Source of the DNA: Acidiferrobacteraceae bacterium
GTDB taxonomy: Bacteria; Pseudomonadota; Gammaproteobacteria; Arenicellales; UBA868
DNA: 32,381 bases
Direction of reading: 5' to 3'
Assembly (NCBI GenBank): GCA_018698075.1
Contig: JABINT010000116.1
Location: 1-32,381, forward strand
Below are positions 18,520 to 27,903 of this stretch, one piece after another; the first letter of the stretch is position 1, and each line of letters begins with the position of its first letter. The notes below the pieces were generated by a model. That model was given only the letters and a program-made list of their open reading frames with translations, made no database searches and had not been told where the DNA came from. Position numbers and translations under genes: made by a program.

Positions 18520-19374
18520 TCAGAGCAAGAGCAGCGGAATCTCCCGCAACTCGATGGCCAGCGGGTACGCAAGACCGTGCATCGCAGACTGGTCCGCGTC
18601 TTTGGTATACATCACGAGTAGATCGACGGTGTATTTGTCAATGAGGCGGCGGAATTCAGCTAGGCGACCACCAACGGTTACGATCTTCTCGACATGCACC
18701 GAAGGGCGATGACTGACCATCACCTCCTTGCAGGACCGGATGTAATCGCTGGGTTCCCTTAGCATCTGGGCTAAGATCCGTTCGCGCGATGTGTCTGTAT
18801 CAATGGCGTCGATCTTCGATATTGTGTCCATGAATCGACTGAAACTCTTCTCGTCCTCCACATGTGCTAACCATAGGGTGCCGCCATTGTTGGTAAACCC
18901 TGCCGCGTTATTGACCAGCGAGTTATCACCAGCCAAGTGAGTGGTTATGGCCATGACGATGTCCGTGCTTTGAAGCGTGTGACCATTCGTACGATCGGCT
19001 CGCGGGTGCGGAAACACTAGCACGGGGCAAGGTGCGACCTGGGTTAGAACATCGAGGTATTCGCCCAGGCTGTATGGCCAGCGCCAAGCTTCACTATGTA
19101 GGCTGCGATACGTACAAATGAGGTCTGGATTGCGCATATTCACACGCTCAAGGAGCGCTTCGATCGTCGTGAAGGAATCACCATCATCGAGATCCCACTG
19201 CACACCGTTGCCAAGCACCGCCAGGAAGTCACGAACCCGATTACCGAAGGCAGCTGCATCAGCACCTCGTAGATCAGTCACAACGAGTGCGCGCTCCACT
19301 ACGGGTTGGAGGAATTCAAAGACCGGCTTATCAGCTGCCCGAAAAGCGCTCTCGAACTGATCGACTTTGGTCAT
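18520..19374 (-). CDS. Two-domain universal stress protein (UspA-like)
   Basis: This 284-residue cytoplasmic protein consists of two tandem Usp-like alpha/beta halves. The first ends with PYSLGEYLDVLTQVAPCPVLVFPH, the second with VDLLVMYTKDADQ and REIPLLLL. The usual ATP-binding G-x2-G-x9-G(S/T) signature is not clear in either half, so nucleotide binding is uncertain. It precedes and nearly touches the ion transporter, so it may be a regulatory or sensor partner of that carrier. The start could also be a TTG at 19392, six codons upstream; the ATG at 19374 is preferred, with GGGG about 12 bp upstream. Confidence 0.78.
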   Translation of the reverse strand: MTKVDQFESAFRAADKPVFEFLQPVVERALVVTDLRGADAAAFGNRVRDFLAVLGNGVQWDLDDGDSFTTIEALLERVNMRNPDLICTYRSLHSEAWRWPYSLGEYLDVLTQVAPCPVLVFPHPRADRTNGHTLQSTDIVMAITTHLAGDNSLVNNAAGFTNNGGTLWLAHVEDEKSFSRFMDTISKIDAIDTDTSRERILAQMLREPSDYIRSCKEVMVSHRPSVHVEKIVTVGGRLAEFRRLIDKYTVDLLVMYTKDADQSAMHGLAYPLAIELREIPLLLL

Positions 19375-19817
19375 CGGCGATACCAACCCCAAGACAGCGT
19401 AACCTGAGGACTCATACGACTCGCGGCATTTTCATACTGTCTCAACGGAGTTTCCCTATCGTACAATCGTGGTGCAATTGTGCACCGTAATCAACCAGTA
19501 CTGTCTTTTCTAATTTGCCTGGATCGAGCCAGGTCCAACCCAATCCAGCACTTTAGACGGTAACTTTGACGGTAACTATTGGCGGTTGCGTAACTTACTT
19601 TAACAATTCAATAACTTATCAGCCAGTTCGACTCATTCCGGGCCAGTCATTTTTTACTAGAAACTACATACGCTTACCGACCTATCCTTTTAGCAGCCGG
19701 TGTGTCGGTCGTAAGGGCTAAGTACGGGGGTGGACGTGATGGGATGCCTGGCGCCAGAGTGTTAAAGATCCGATCGATTATTCTCCATATACTTGCGCTT
19801 TTTTTAAAGGATCGCCC
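19375..19817. other. Divergent intergenic region with repeats
   Basis: These 443 bp separate the divergent stress-protein/ion-transporter unit and the MATE exporter. They hold an inverted repeat GGTGCA-ATTG-TGCACC at 19471-19486 and two direct copies of GACGGTAACT at 19556-19565 and 19568-19577. No gene or T-tailed hairpin is visible. Both leftward and rightward promoters must lie here, but I could not assign boxes with confidence. Confidence 0.55.
19471..19486. promoter_or_regulatory. Palindrome, possible operator
   Basis: Six-base arms GGTGCA and TGCACC flank a 4-base ATTG core. The site is about 100 bp upstream of the stress-protein start, a plausible place for a dimeric regulator. No regulator gene lies nearby and no known consensus was matched. 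Confidence 0.35.
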
Positions 19818-21188
19818 TTGATCACAAACTCGGAAACTAGAAGTGAGGCGGTAACGTTGATGCGCATCGCATTGCCGCTTTCTGCCGCCTATCTTGCTGA
19901 ATTTGCCATGTTTGTCACCACCAAAATGGTGGTTGGAAAACTTGGGTACTACGAACTGGCGGCCGTAGGCATTGCCGGCAATTTGTCGTTTGAGGTACTG
20001 GTCATTCTAATGGGCTTGCTGTCTATCGTAGGGGTGTTATGCGCGCAAGCGGAGGGTGCAGGAGATAAAAAACAGGCAGGACTTGCCGTGCGGCAGGGAA
20101 TTTTTGTTTCGTTGTTGCTCGGCACACCCTCAATGATATTGATATGGCATCTCGATATCATCTTGGAATGGACTGATCAGGATCCCCGAGTGCTTCAACT
20201 GGTGGTGCCTTACCTGCATGGGTTAAGTGCTTGCGTACTCCCGATGCTGTTTTTCGCTGTGTTTCGAAACTTTGTCTCGGCCCTTGCTCGACCCCAAGCC
20301 GTCATGGTAATTACCACAGTGGCGGTACTGGTTAACTATTTTCTGACTCTATGGTTGGTGCACGGTGGCTGGGGCATTCCCCCATTGGGCCTTTTCGGAG
20401 CCGGGCTCGCTACCAGCATCGTATCCTGGCTGATGTTCCTTGCTTTACTCTGGCATGTCTACCAAACCACTGCGCTGCGTGGGTACGGGATATTTGCCGA
20501 GCGCTGGAAGCTAGATACCACAATTTGCAAGGAAATTATGGTCCTCGGTTTGCCGGTAGCCGGTCTGGTATTCCTGGAAGCGGGGATGTTTTCCGCTGCG
20601 TCAATTCTATCGGGCATCATCAGTGCCGAGACACTCGCGGCTTATGAAATAGTGATGTCGTGGGCCGGCATACCCTTCGTAATTGCCTTGGGTATTGCTG
20701 AAGCCACCATGGTTCGGGTCGCCCATGGTGCTGGCAGAAATCGTCTGGATACCGCGCGACAGTCCGGGATACTCGGAATGCTCATTGGTGTTTTGATTCT
20801 GGTCGTGATGATGATCATTCCACTGGGTTTTGCCGCGTACATCATCGATATCTTTATTTCCCCTTCCGATCCCGGTTTTACAGTGGTATCACTTTTATCG
20901 ATCGAATTTCTCACTATTGCGGCCATCTTCCAGGTATTCGACGGGCTGCAGGCAATCGCGGCGCGGGCCTTACGTGGCGTCAAAGACAGCGTAGCACCGC
21001 TGTGGATTGCAGGATTCGGCTACTGGATTCTCGGCATCGGTGGCGGATCATGGCTGGCATTCTGGATGGACTTTGGTGGTGCCGGTCTGTGGTGGGGGCT
21101 TGCCATGGGGCTGACCGCGACCGGCTTATTACTTGCCTATCGCTTCCATCAGTTATCCAAAAGACTGATATCGGGCTGTGCGATTTAG
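19818..21188 (+). CDS. MATE family efflux transporter
   Basis: This 456-residue inner-membrane exporter has twelve predicted helices in two halves. Recognisable family segments are MRIALPLSAAYLAEFAMFVTT, the LAAVGIAGNL region and the second-half GLPVAGLVFLEAGMFSAAS, then AIAARALRGVKDSVAPLWI. It belongs to the NorM-like drug/sodium antiporters that expel cationic compounds. The start is a TTG at 19818, supported by AAAGGA seven bases upstream and by homology of the first helix. It stands alone, with 227 bp to the next gene. Confidence 0.92.
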   Translation: MITNSETRSEAVTLMRIALPLSAAYLAEFAMFVTTKMVVGKLGYYELAAVGIAGNLSFEVLVILMGLLSIVGVLCAQAEGAGDKKQAGLAVRQGIFVSLLLGTPSMILIWHLDIILEWTDQDPRVLQLVVPYLHGLSACVLPMLFFAVFRNFVSALARPQAVMVITTVAVLVNYFLTLWLVHGGWGIPPLGLFGAGLATSIVSWLMFLALLWHVYQTTALRGYGIFAERWKLDTTICKEIMVLGLPVAGLVFLEAGMFSAASILSGIISAETLAAYEIVMSWAGIPFVIALGIAEATMVRVAHGAGRNRLDTARQSGILGMLIGVLILVVMMIIPLGFAAYIIDIFISPSDPGFTVVSLLSIEFLTIAAIFQVFDGLQAIAARALRGVKDSVAPLWIAGFGYWILGIGGGSWLAFWMDFGGAGLWWGLAMGLTATGLLLAYRFHQLSKRLISGCAI

Positions 21189-21415
21189 TGTAAAGCTAAA
21201 GCGAAGAATGATTGCTGGTTGGGCAACTTAAGAGATCAATTAGTTTTGTGCAGGGTCCTCGAGCAGCATCGAAACGATCGCTCCCATTACTGGGTCCCAG
21301 AACGGTCCTGCGATGTAGTGCAACTACCCACCCTCACAATACAATCAATGATTAATAAGACTCAGTAATATATGCTGACTCGCTGTCACTTGAACTATTT
21401 TGAAGGTGCCTACAA

Positions 21416-22498
21416 ATGAATCACGAGATCGAACAAATACTTCAACAAATTAACGTTTACCTACCTGATAGCCGTATCGCTCAGGCAGTAATCATCGTTC
21501 TAGCAGCAGTGCTTTTGTCGCGGCTTGTATCTCTGGTAATAGATAGAACCCTCAAAAGATTAGCAGGTAGAACCCAGTCTGACCTAGACGATAGGATGAT
21601 TTCGTTTATACAGGAACCTCTAGTCAAGACTATTGTATTAGGCGGCCTCGCTCTTGCTGTAGTGAATCTCGGCCTGGACGATAAAATTGCCTTTGTTACG
21701 GTGAAACTTCTATTCACTATTATCGTGATTGTATGGGCACTCTCTCTGGCAGGCTTGCTTAAGAGCTTATTTGGTGCGGCCAGTTCAACACCAGAGCACT
21801 TCGGCGCAATTCAGCCTACAACTTTGCCATTATTTAATAATGTTGGAAAGATGCTGGTGTGGGCACTGGCAGTATTTGTAGTTATTGAACTCTGGAACCT
21901 AGATGCTACCGGTTGGATGGCGTCAGCCGGTGTTGTCGGTTTAGCAGTGGGTTTCGCTGCCAAAGACACGCTATCAAATTTAATTGCTGGTGTTTTCATT
22001 ATGGCCGATGCTCAGTACAAGATAAACGATCTCATCATCCTGGATAGTGGGGAGCGAGGCCTGGTTACCCACATCGGACTTCGTTCCACTCGCCTGCTTA
22101 CGCGTGATGATATTGAAATCACTGTACCCAACGCCGTAATGGGGCAGGCTAAAATTACAAATGAGACCGGTGGTCCAAAACCACAACGGCGCTTGCGGGT
22201 ACCAGTAGGCGTTGCCTATGGTAGCGATATCGATCTGGTGCGGGAGATTCTGTTGCGTGTGGCGTTCGACGAGAAGTTGATATCAGACTCTCCCGAAGCG
22301 CATGTCCGATTCCGAGCGTTTGGCGCCTCCAGCCTTGATTTCGAGTTGCTCTGCTGGATTTCAGACCCATTACTCAAGGGACGGGCAATAGATTTACTGT
22401 TGTGTGGTATTGACCGAGAATTTCGAAAACATCGAGTTGAAATTCCTTTTCCACAACAGGATGTCTACATTAAACAGCTGCCGCCCAACGTAAATTGA
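21416..22498 (+). CDS. Small-conductance mechanosensitive channel (MscS family)
   Basis: This 360-residue channel has an N-terminal helix (residues 20-45), two further membrane segments, and the pore-lining TM3 with its Gly/Ala ladder VVGLAVGFAAKDTLSNLIAGVF. A beta domain follows (INDLIILDSGERGLVTHIGLRSTRL), then the cytoplasmic alpha/beta cage. It relieves turgor on hypo-osmotic shock. The ATG is preceded by GAAGGTG. Its local base composition is somewhat more AT-rich than that of the neighbouring transporters. It lies alone between the MATE and GMC genes. Confidence 0.93.
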   Translation: MNHEIEQILQQINVYLPDSRIAQAVIIVLAAVLLSRLVSLVIDRTLKRLAGRTQSDLDDRMISFIQEPLVKTIVLGGLALAVVNLGLDDKIAFVTVKLLFTIIVIVWALSLAGLLKSLFGAASSTPEHFGAIQPTTLPLFNNVGKMLVWALAVFVVIELWNLDATGWMASAGVVGLAVGFAAKDTLSNLIAGVFIMADAQYKINDLIILDSGERGLVTHIGLRSTRLLTRDDIEITVPNAVMGQAKITNETGGPKPQRRLRVPVGVAYGSDIDLVREILLRVAFDEKLISDSPEAHVRFRAFGASSLDFELLCWISDPLLKGRAIDLLLCGIDREFRKHRVEIPFPQQDVYIKQLPPNVN

Positions 22499-22773
22499 CT
22501 TGCCACTCCGATAGGCGGCGACCAACGGACGACCATTTTTAGCTCTTACTTTCAGTTACCTAGGGCTCCGCTACGGTCGACGTACTCTCAGTCTTGGCGG
22601 CCCTATACTCAGGAGGGGTGATAGCCAAAATCACTAATGGCCATTGGCAAACGGATTAATGTGCCGACAGATTTTTTTGCAATACACCTTGGGGATATGA
22701 AAGTATCTGACTACGGTCCAGCGCGCAGCGGATTTTGCACGGGCGTTTGGGACTTCACAGATTTGGAAATTTG

Positions 22774-24369
22774 ATGACTGAGATCTATGACTACATCGTT
22801 ATCGGCGCCGGCTCTGCCGGCTGTCCAGTAGCAAATCGCTTGTCGGAAGATCCGAAAAACCGCGTGCTGTTGCTTGAGGCTGGCCCCAAGGATCGCAACG
22901 TTTGGATTCACATCCCGATCGGGTATTACCGCACCATGACATCGCCGCTTTCGTGGGGATACGAAACCGACGCCGATGAAGGCATTGCCAACCGTAGTCT
23001 AATTTGGCCCCGAGGCAAAGTGCTGGGCGGCTCGAGCTCGATCAACGGCCTGGTCTATATTCGCGGCCAAAAAGAAGATTACGATCACTGGGGTCAGCTG
23101 GGAAATGACGGCTGGCGCTATGACGACGTACTGCCATTTTTCATGAAATCTGAAGATCAGATAAGAGGTGCGGACAACTACCACGGCGCCGACGGACCAC
23201 TGAAGGTTTCTGATATTCGTGACAAACGACAAGTCTGCGATGCGTTCATAGAGGCGGCGCAGGAAACCGGGATTCCACGAAACGATGATTTTAACGGCGC
23301 AGATCAGGAAGGCGTCGGAAACTTCCAAACCACGTCCCGAAACGGAAGGCGCTGCTCCTCGGCGGTGGGCTATCTGAAGCCGATCATGAAGCGGCCGAAC
23401 CTGCGCGTTGAGACCGAAGCGATGGTATTGAAGATACTGTTCGACGGAAAACGCGCTAGTGGTATTCGCTACCACAAGAATGGACGGGAAAAGAGCGTGA
23501 ACGTCAGTGGCGAGATCGTACTGGCCGGCGGCGCAATTAATTCGCCCCAATTGCTTCAATTGTCCGGCATTGGGCCGGGCGAACATCTGCAAGGACTCGG
23601 CATCGACATCGTGCACGATAATCCGGAAGTGGGCGCTAATCTGCAGGACCACTACCAGTCGCGGGTTTTACTGGAACTGAACCGGCCCATGTCGATCAAC
23701 GATGACGTTAACAATCCTGTCCGCCTCATGTGGACCGGGTTACGTTACGCCTTGTTCCGACGTGGCCCAATGACAATCAGTGCGGGTCATGTGGGGGTCT
23801 TCACCAAGGTACTGCCTGAATCAAAGACTCCGGACGTACAAGTCCATTTCATCCCCTTTAGCGCCACAAAGCTGGGTGGTGAATTGCACTCATATTCCGG
23901 TGTCACGGCGTCGGTATGCCAGCTTCGCCCCCAGAGCCGTGGCGAGGTGATGATCAGGTCTTCCGATCCGTTACAGCACCCAAGGATCACGCCTAATTAT
24001 CTGTCCACCGACTATGATCGCCGACTGATGATCGAAGGGCTGAAAATGGTCCGCCGGATCACCCAGGCTCCAGCTTTTGCCAGATATGTCAAGATGGAGC
24101 GGGAACCCGGGGCCGAGCACGTGACCGATGATGCACTACTGGCCCATGCCAGGGAAACGGGCAACACGATTTTTCATCCAACGTCGACCTGTCGCATGGG
24201 AAGTGATCCAAAAGCCGTTGTAGACGCTCGGCTGAGAGTTCGCGGCATCGAGGGGCTACGAGTCGCCGACTGCTCCATTATGCCAACCGTTGTTTCTGGA
24301 AACACTAATGCGGCCGCAATTATGATCGGCGAAAAATGCGCACACATGATGTTGCAGGATTCGCACTGA
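22774..24369 (+). CDS. GMC-family FAD oxidoreductase (choline dehydrogenase-like)
   Basis: This 531-residue flavoprotein oxidises alcohols to aldehydes. The N-terminal dinucleotide-binding motif is YIVIGAGSAGCPVANRL, followed by GMC signature 1 around WPRGKVLGGSSSINGLVYIRG and signature 2 in GGAINSPQLLQLSGIGP. The C-terminal active-site His is in HPTSTCRMG, and the paired Asn is in VSGNTNAAAIMIGE. It resembles BetA/AlkJ-type enzymes; the alcohol substrate is not predictable. The ATG at 22774 is chosen over an upstream in-frame start because the nucleotide-binding strand begins six residues in, as is usual. It is convergent with tctA. Confidence 0.92.
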   Translation: MTEIYDYIVIGAGSAGCPVANRLSEDPKNRVLLLEAGPKDRNVWIHIPIGYYRTMTSPLSWGYETDADEGIANRSLIWPRGKVLGGSSSINGLVYIRGQKEDYDHWGQLGNDGWRYDDVLPFFMKSEDQIRGADNYHGADGPLKVSDIRDKRQVCDAFIEAAQETGIPRNDDFNGADQEGVGNFQTTSRNGRRCSSAVGYLKPIMKRPNLRVETEAMVLKILFDGKRASGIRYHKNGREKSVNVSGEIVLAGGAINSPQLLQLSGIGPGEHLQGLGIDIVHDNPEVGANLQDHYQSRVLLELNRPMSINDDVNNPVRLMWTGLRYALFRRGPMTISAGHVGVFTKVLPESKTPDVQVHFIPFSATKLGGELHSYSGVTASVCQLRPQSRGEVMIRSSDPLQHPRITPNYLSTDYDRRLMIEGLKMVRRITQAPAFARYVKMEREPGAEHVTDDALLAHARETGNTIFHPTSTCRMGSDPKAVVDARLRVRGIEGLRVADCSIMPTVVSGNTNAAAIMIGEKCAHMMLQDSH

Positions 24370-24375
24370 CGTACC

Positions 24376-24401
24376 TGCCGGTGCCGACGTCGGCGCTGGC
24401 A
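24376..24401. terminator. Hairpin between convergent genes
   Basis: A 26-nt near-perfect palindrome, TGCCGGTGCCGAC followed by GTCGGCGCTGGCA, can fold into a GC-rich stem with two G-U pairs. It lies 6 bp after the GMC stop and 80 bp from the tctA stop. It lacks a T-run on either side, so it could act as a weak bidirectional terminator or an RNA end protector. Confidence 0.5.
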
Positions 24402-24480
24402 TCACAGTTCGAATAAATTCAGCCTGGAAAAGGCGATGGCCCGAGCCAAGTTTAGGCGTAGGTTCAGACCTAACCCGTAG

Positions 24481-26136
24481 CTATGCCTTAAACCGCCAGC
24501 CATTTTGTTTTCGCTGCCACAACAGATAGGTGCCAAAGCAAAGCAAGAACGCCGCCAATACCGGCCGGGTGAGTCCACCCATCATGAACAACGGCAAAGA
24601 GATGGCAAAACACGCCGTTGGCAAATAGAACAGGGTCCAGGCCTTTTCTTTGATCCGGTGCCCCTGAAACATCGGAAACAGGGCTGAAAATATAGTGATA
24701 ATCATGAAAAAGAGCGACCATGGCCTGGTGAAAAAGGGCGTCAGGTCAGGCGTGATCGCCAACGCCCGGGCCAAATTTAATTCGGCAATATTACCCAGCA
24801 CGACCCCTAAGATCATCGGCACCAGGGGGAACCCGAAGTGCCGCATAGTGAAACCGAGAATCCCAAACCATAACAAGGTCCAAAGGTCGAAGCTGACATT
24901 CTGCAGCGCGAAGACGCCGATGCCACAGAATCCTAAGATGATGCTTGCCAGTACGTACATCGGAATCCTGGTGACCCGAACGAAAACTCTCAACATCACC
25001 GATTGCAGTCCCAGCATCATGAAGGTGGCGATGAAAAACGAGATGAAGATGGAATAAGCCAGTACCGGTTCATCGGTGATGAACGACGGACTGGGCACAA
25101 CGTCGTTCATCAACAACGCGCCGAGCATGATCGCCGCGGTCACGTCACCGGGAATACCCAAGGCCATCAGGATGATCAGCGCGCCGCCTTCGACCGCGTT
25201 GTTGGAGCTTTCCGGCGCGATGATGCCGTCAGCGATTCCGGTGCCAAATTTTTCCGGATACTTGGATGCCTTCTTGGTTTGGTCATAGGCAAGAATGTTG
25301 GCGATGGAGCCCCCGGCGCCGGGCAGAATACCGGTAAACACGCCGATCAGCGAAGATCGGACGACGATGGTCCAGCGTTTTAGAATTTCGGCGATGGCGC
25401 GGCGATGTTCGATCTTGACCTGGATTGTGCTCCGTTGGGTGAGCGATTTTTTCGCCGTTTCGCGGTCGCGAACATCATTCAACAACTGGCTGAAAGCAAA
25501 AAGCCCAATCAGAACGGCGATGAAGTCAAAGCCCCCCAGCAAAGCATCGGAGCCAAAATCAAAGCGCGCCATGCCGGCGGCTTCGTCTTCGCCGACGGTT
25601 CTGAGCAATAGTCCCAATGCACCAGCGATCAGGCCTTTGATCATATTCTTGCCAGCCAGGCTGGCGGTGATGGTGAGCGCGAACATCACCAGCATAAAAT
25701 AGCCCCATGGATTGAATTCCAGCCCGATCTTGGCAAGCTGCGGCGCCAGGGTCATCAGCAGAACGGCACTGATAATGCCGCCGCAAAAAGACGACCACAC
25801 ACCAATACCGAGTGCCAAGCCCGGTTCACCATTTCTGGCCATAGGAAAGCCGTCGAAGGTGGTCGCCACCGACGATGGCGTACCGGGTATGCCGGTCAAT
25901 ATCCCCGCCATCAGGCCGCCCGACAGGCCGCCAACAAGAACGCTGACCATGGTCGCCAGCCCCAAGTGTGCCGACATCCCAAAAGTGAACGGCAAAGTCA
26001 GCACTACCGCCATGGCGATGGTGAAACCGGGAATGGCGCCGGCAATCAATCCACCGGCCACACCCACCGCCATTAATAATAAAGCGTGGCCATTGGCCAG
26101 CACATCGATGGCGGCAAGAATATTGTCGATAACCAC
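24481..26136 (-). CDS. tctA: Tripartite tricarboxylate transporter large membrane subunit
   Basis: This 551-residue, twelve-helix inner-membrane subunit opens with the characteristic VAGGLIAGAIPGFTIAMAVVLTLPFTFGM and GGLSGGLMAGILTGIPGTP segments. A second repeat-half motif, GVFTGILPGAGGSIANILAYD, is also clear. It forms the channel of a TTT system with TctB, powered by ion gradient and fed by TctC. The start is GTG at 26136, with AGGGGG upstream and 10 bp after tctB. Substrates of TTT systems include citrate and other carboxylates or amino acids. Confidence 0.93.
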   Translation of the reverse strand: MVIDNILAAIDVLANGHALLLMAVGVAGGLIAGAIPGFTIAMAVVLTLPFTFGMSAHLGLATMVSVLVGGLSGGLMAGILTGIPGTPSSVATTFDGFPMARNGEPGLALGIGVWSSFCGGIISAVLLMTLAPQLAKIGLEFNPWGYFMLVMFALTITASLAGKNMIKGLIAGALGLLLRTVGEDEAAGMARFDFGSDALLGGFDFIAVLIGLFAFSQLLNDVRDRETAKKSLTQRSTIQVKIEHRRAIAEILKRWTIVVRSSLIGVFTGILPGAGGSIANILAYDQTKKASKYPEKFGTGIADGIIAPESSNNAVEGGALIILMALGIPGDVTAAIMLGALLMNDVVPSPSFITDEPVLAYSIFISFFIATFMMLGLQSVMLRVFVRVTRIPMYVLASIILGFCGIGVFALQNVSFDLWTLLWFGILGFTMRHFGFPLVPMILGVVLGNIAELNLARALAITPDLTPFFTRPWSLFFMIITIFSALFPMFQGHRIKEKAWTLFYLPTACFAISLPLFMMGGLTRPVLAAFLLCFGTYLLWQRKQNGWRFKA

Positions 26137-26146
26137 GGCCTGCCCC

Positions 26147-26647
26147 CTAAATCGGATCCATAAAGATACCCGAAGGCAGCATCACGCCAAGACCAAAGGT
26201 GAACAGACTCCACATGAAACCAATGGTCAGCACGGCGATGTAGGCGTGAGTTAGGGGCTTTTTACCGTCCCAGCCGCCGAGGACGCCCATCAGCACATAG
26301 ACGAAGAGAATTCCGTCAATCAGCATGCCTAAGATCGGCAATAACGCCAAGTAAACAAAAAACAGCGCGAAACACCAAAGCGGGTTACGCCAGTAATCGA
26401 CCCACCCCCGAAATCCCGGCTCGCGATCAGACTTCCCTGCCGTGGCGATATTCGGGTTCCCCTTAAGCGACTGGATCAGATAAATCAGGGACAAAAACGA
26501 CATGATGCCGATAATCACTCTCGGCCATGTGGACGGCTTGAGAACGCCATAATTAGGCGTGCGGATATCGAAACTCGCCCAGAAAAAAACGCCGCAAAAT
26601 AGCAGCAATGCGATGGCAATAATAGAATCACGGTTAAGACGTTTCAC
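26147..26647 (-). CDS. tctB: Tripartite tricarboxylate transporter small membrane subunit
   Basis: This 166-residue protein has four hydrophobic segments and the length and layout of TctB-family small subunits. It shows little conserved motif, and the assignment leans on its place between tctC and tctA. The start is GTG at 26647, with AGAGAGG upstream. It lies 80 bp after tctC, with a hairpin in the gap. Confidence 0.85.
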   Translation of the reverse strand: MKRLNRDSIIAIALLLFCGVFFWASFDIRTPNYGVLKPSTWPRVIIGIMSFLSLIYLIQSLKGNPNIATAGKSDREPGFRGWVDYWRNPLWCFALFFVYLALLPILGMLIDGILFVYVLMGVLGGWDGKKPLTHAYIAVLTIGFMWSLFTFGLGVMLPSGIFMDPI

Positions 26648-26659
26648 AAAGGCCTCTCT

Positions 26660-26701
26660 AAAATTGAAAACGGCCCGGACCCATAATTGCAGCCCGGGCC
26701 G
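26660..26701 (-). terminator. Intra-operon hairpin between tctC and tctB
   Basis: On the minus strand an 8-bp stem (CGGCCCGG at 26701-26694 with CCGGGCCG at 26678-26671) carries a 15-nt loop and is followed by TTTTCAATTTT. It starts about 27 bp after the tctC stop and ends about 12 bp before the tctB start. It is probably an attenuator that favours the binding protein over the membrane subunits. Confidence 0.75.
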
Positions 26702-26727
26702 AATTCAGCAGAACTTAAACGGTATTC

Positions 26728-27714
26728 TTAATCCTTCTTCCACAAACCGATCTGAATGGCGATATCTTCATGCTCCTTGAACATTTTATCTGCCCACTCG
26801 CGATACCCATCGGGGCCGACGTAATCGACGCCAGTGCCCTTGGCATCCATCTGTTCTAAAAATTCAGAATCTGCCGCGGCCTTTTTAAACACATCGGCCC
26901 AATAATCGATGATATCCCGGGGCGTGCCCTTCGGCGCGACGATGCCGCGTTGAAGAGCATAAATCATGTCAACGCCCAACTCCTTCAGGGTCGGCATGTC
27001 CGGCAAATGCTTGGAACGTTCCGCCGACGCAATGGCAAACCCTTTAAGGTCGCCATTTTCTAGATACTTGCGGCCAGAAGCAACATTCAGTCCGCCCATA
27101 TCAATGGCGCCGGAAAGAATAGCCGTCATCCGCTCACGGGTGCCGTCATAGGGAACAAACTTGAATTTCATACCGGTCTTGGATTCCAGGACCAGCCAAT
27201 AGAACTGACTGGTAGAGCCAAAAGTGGCGCCGACTTTAACGGTGCCGGGTGCTGCCAAGGTCGCTTTTTGGAACTCGGCAAAGTTATTCCAAGGAACGTC
27301 CTTGCTGGCGCCGACAATATCAGGCGTCGAGGTCAACAGCGCAATGGTTTCGAAATTGTCATAGTGGAACGGAATGCGACCATTGAGATAACTGGTAACG
27401 GCGCTTTGGTGAATGGCGAACAGGGTGCAGCCATCAGGCTTGGACTTGGCCGCTTCCTTGGCGCCCTTGTTGCCGCCCTGGCCGGGAATCATGACCAGTT
27501 TGATCTTCGATTCAACATTCATTTGCTGAACCACTTTTTCAAAGATCGCAAAGATCACTTGGGTGCCGCCACCGGCTTTCCACGGCACGATCAACTTAGC
27601 AGTGGAACATTTGGGCGCCTGACCAGCCGCTTGGGCGACACTTGGGGTGTATGCCGCAACCACGGCAAGGACGCATGCGTGCACGGCCAGACCGCGCAAT
27701 AAGGTTTTCTTCAT
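26728..27714 (-). CDS. tctC: Tripartite tricarboxylate transporter binding protein
   Basis: This 328-residue periplasmic receptor has a Sec signal peptide (KK, hydrophobic core, cut near AQAAG). The mature part shows the TctC/Bug layout: LIVPWKAGGGTQVIFAIFEK, then MIPGQGGNKGAKEAAKSKPDG, and SAERSKHLPDMPTLKELGVD. The ATG at 27714 is preferred over a start six codons upstream because GGGAGG lies just before it. Ligands of this family are usually carboxylates or small zwitterions. It is divergent from the GGT-like gene across 189 bp. Confidence 0.92.
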   Translation of the reverse strand: MKKTLLRGLAVHACVLAVVAAYTPSVAQAAGQAPKCSTAKLIVPWKAGGGTQVIFAIFEKVVQQMNVESKIKLVMIPGQGGNKGAKEAAKSKPDGCTLFAIHQSAVTSYLNGRIPFHYDNFETIALLTSTPDIVGASKDVPWNNFAEFQKATLAAPGTVKVGATFGSTSQFYWLVLESKTGMKFKFVPYDGTRERMTAILSGAIDMGGLNVASGRKYLENGDLKGFAIASAERSKHLPDMPTLKELGVDMIYALQRGIVAPKGTPRDIIDYWADVFKKAAADSEFLEQMDAKGTGVDYVGPDGYREWADKMFKEHEDIAIQIGLWKKD

Positions 27715-27903
27715 TAGATCCTCCCTAAGCAAAGAGTTTTATTTTCAAGGAAGAGACAAAAATTCTCCAAAGAGTAGATTTTCCAGCTAATTCAACCCCC
27801 TCTCCCTTGCGCTTGACTGAAAGACTACTCCAATCCTACAAAAGTGGCTAGTAGATATCACAAAACAGGTATTATCGTGAAAAAATCATGCTAAAGGATC
27901 ATC

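Noticed and set aside
18516-18572. Upstream extension of the ion transporter to 18572
   Set aside because: Overlaps the stress-protein gene and gives an Arg/Cys/Ser-rich tail unlike a transporter N-terminus; the ATG at 18515 fits better.
24695-25702. Several plus-strand frames of 120-135 codons across tctA
   Set aside because: Shadows of the well-supported minus-strand tctA gene.
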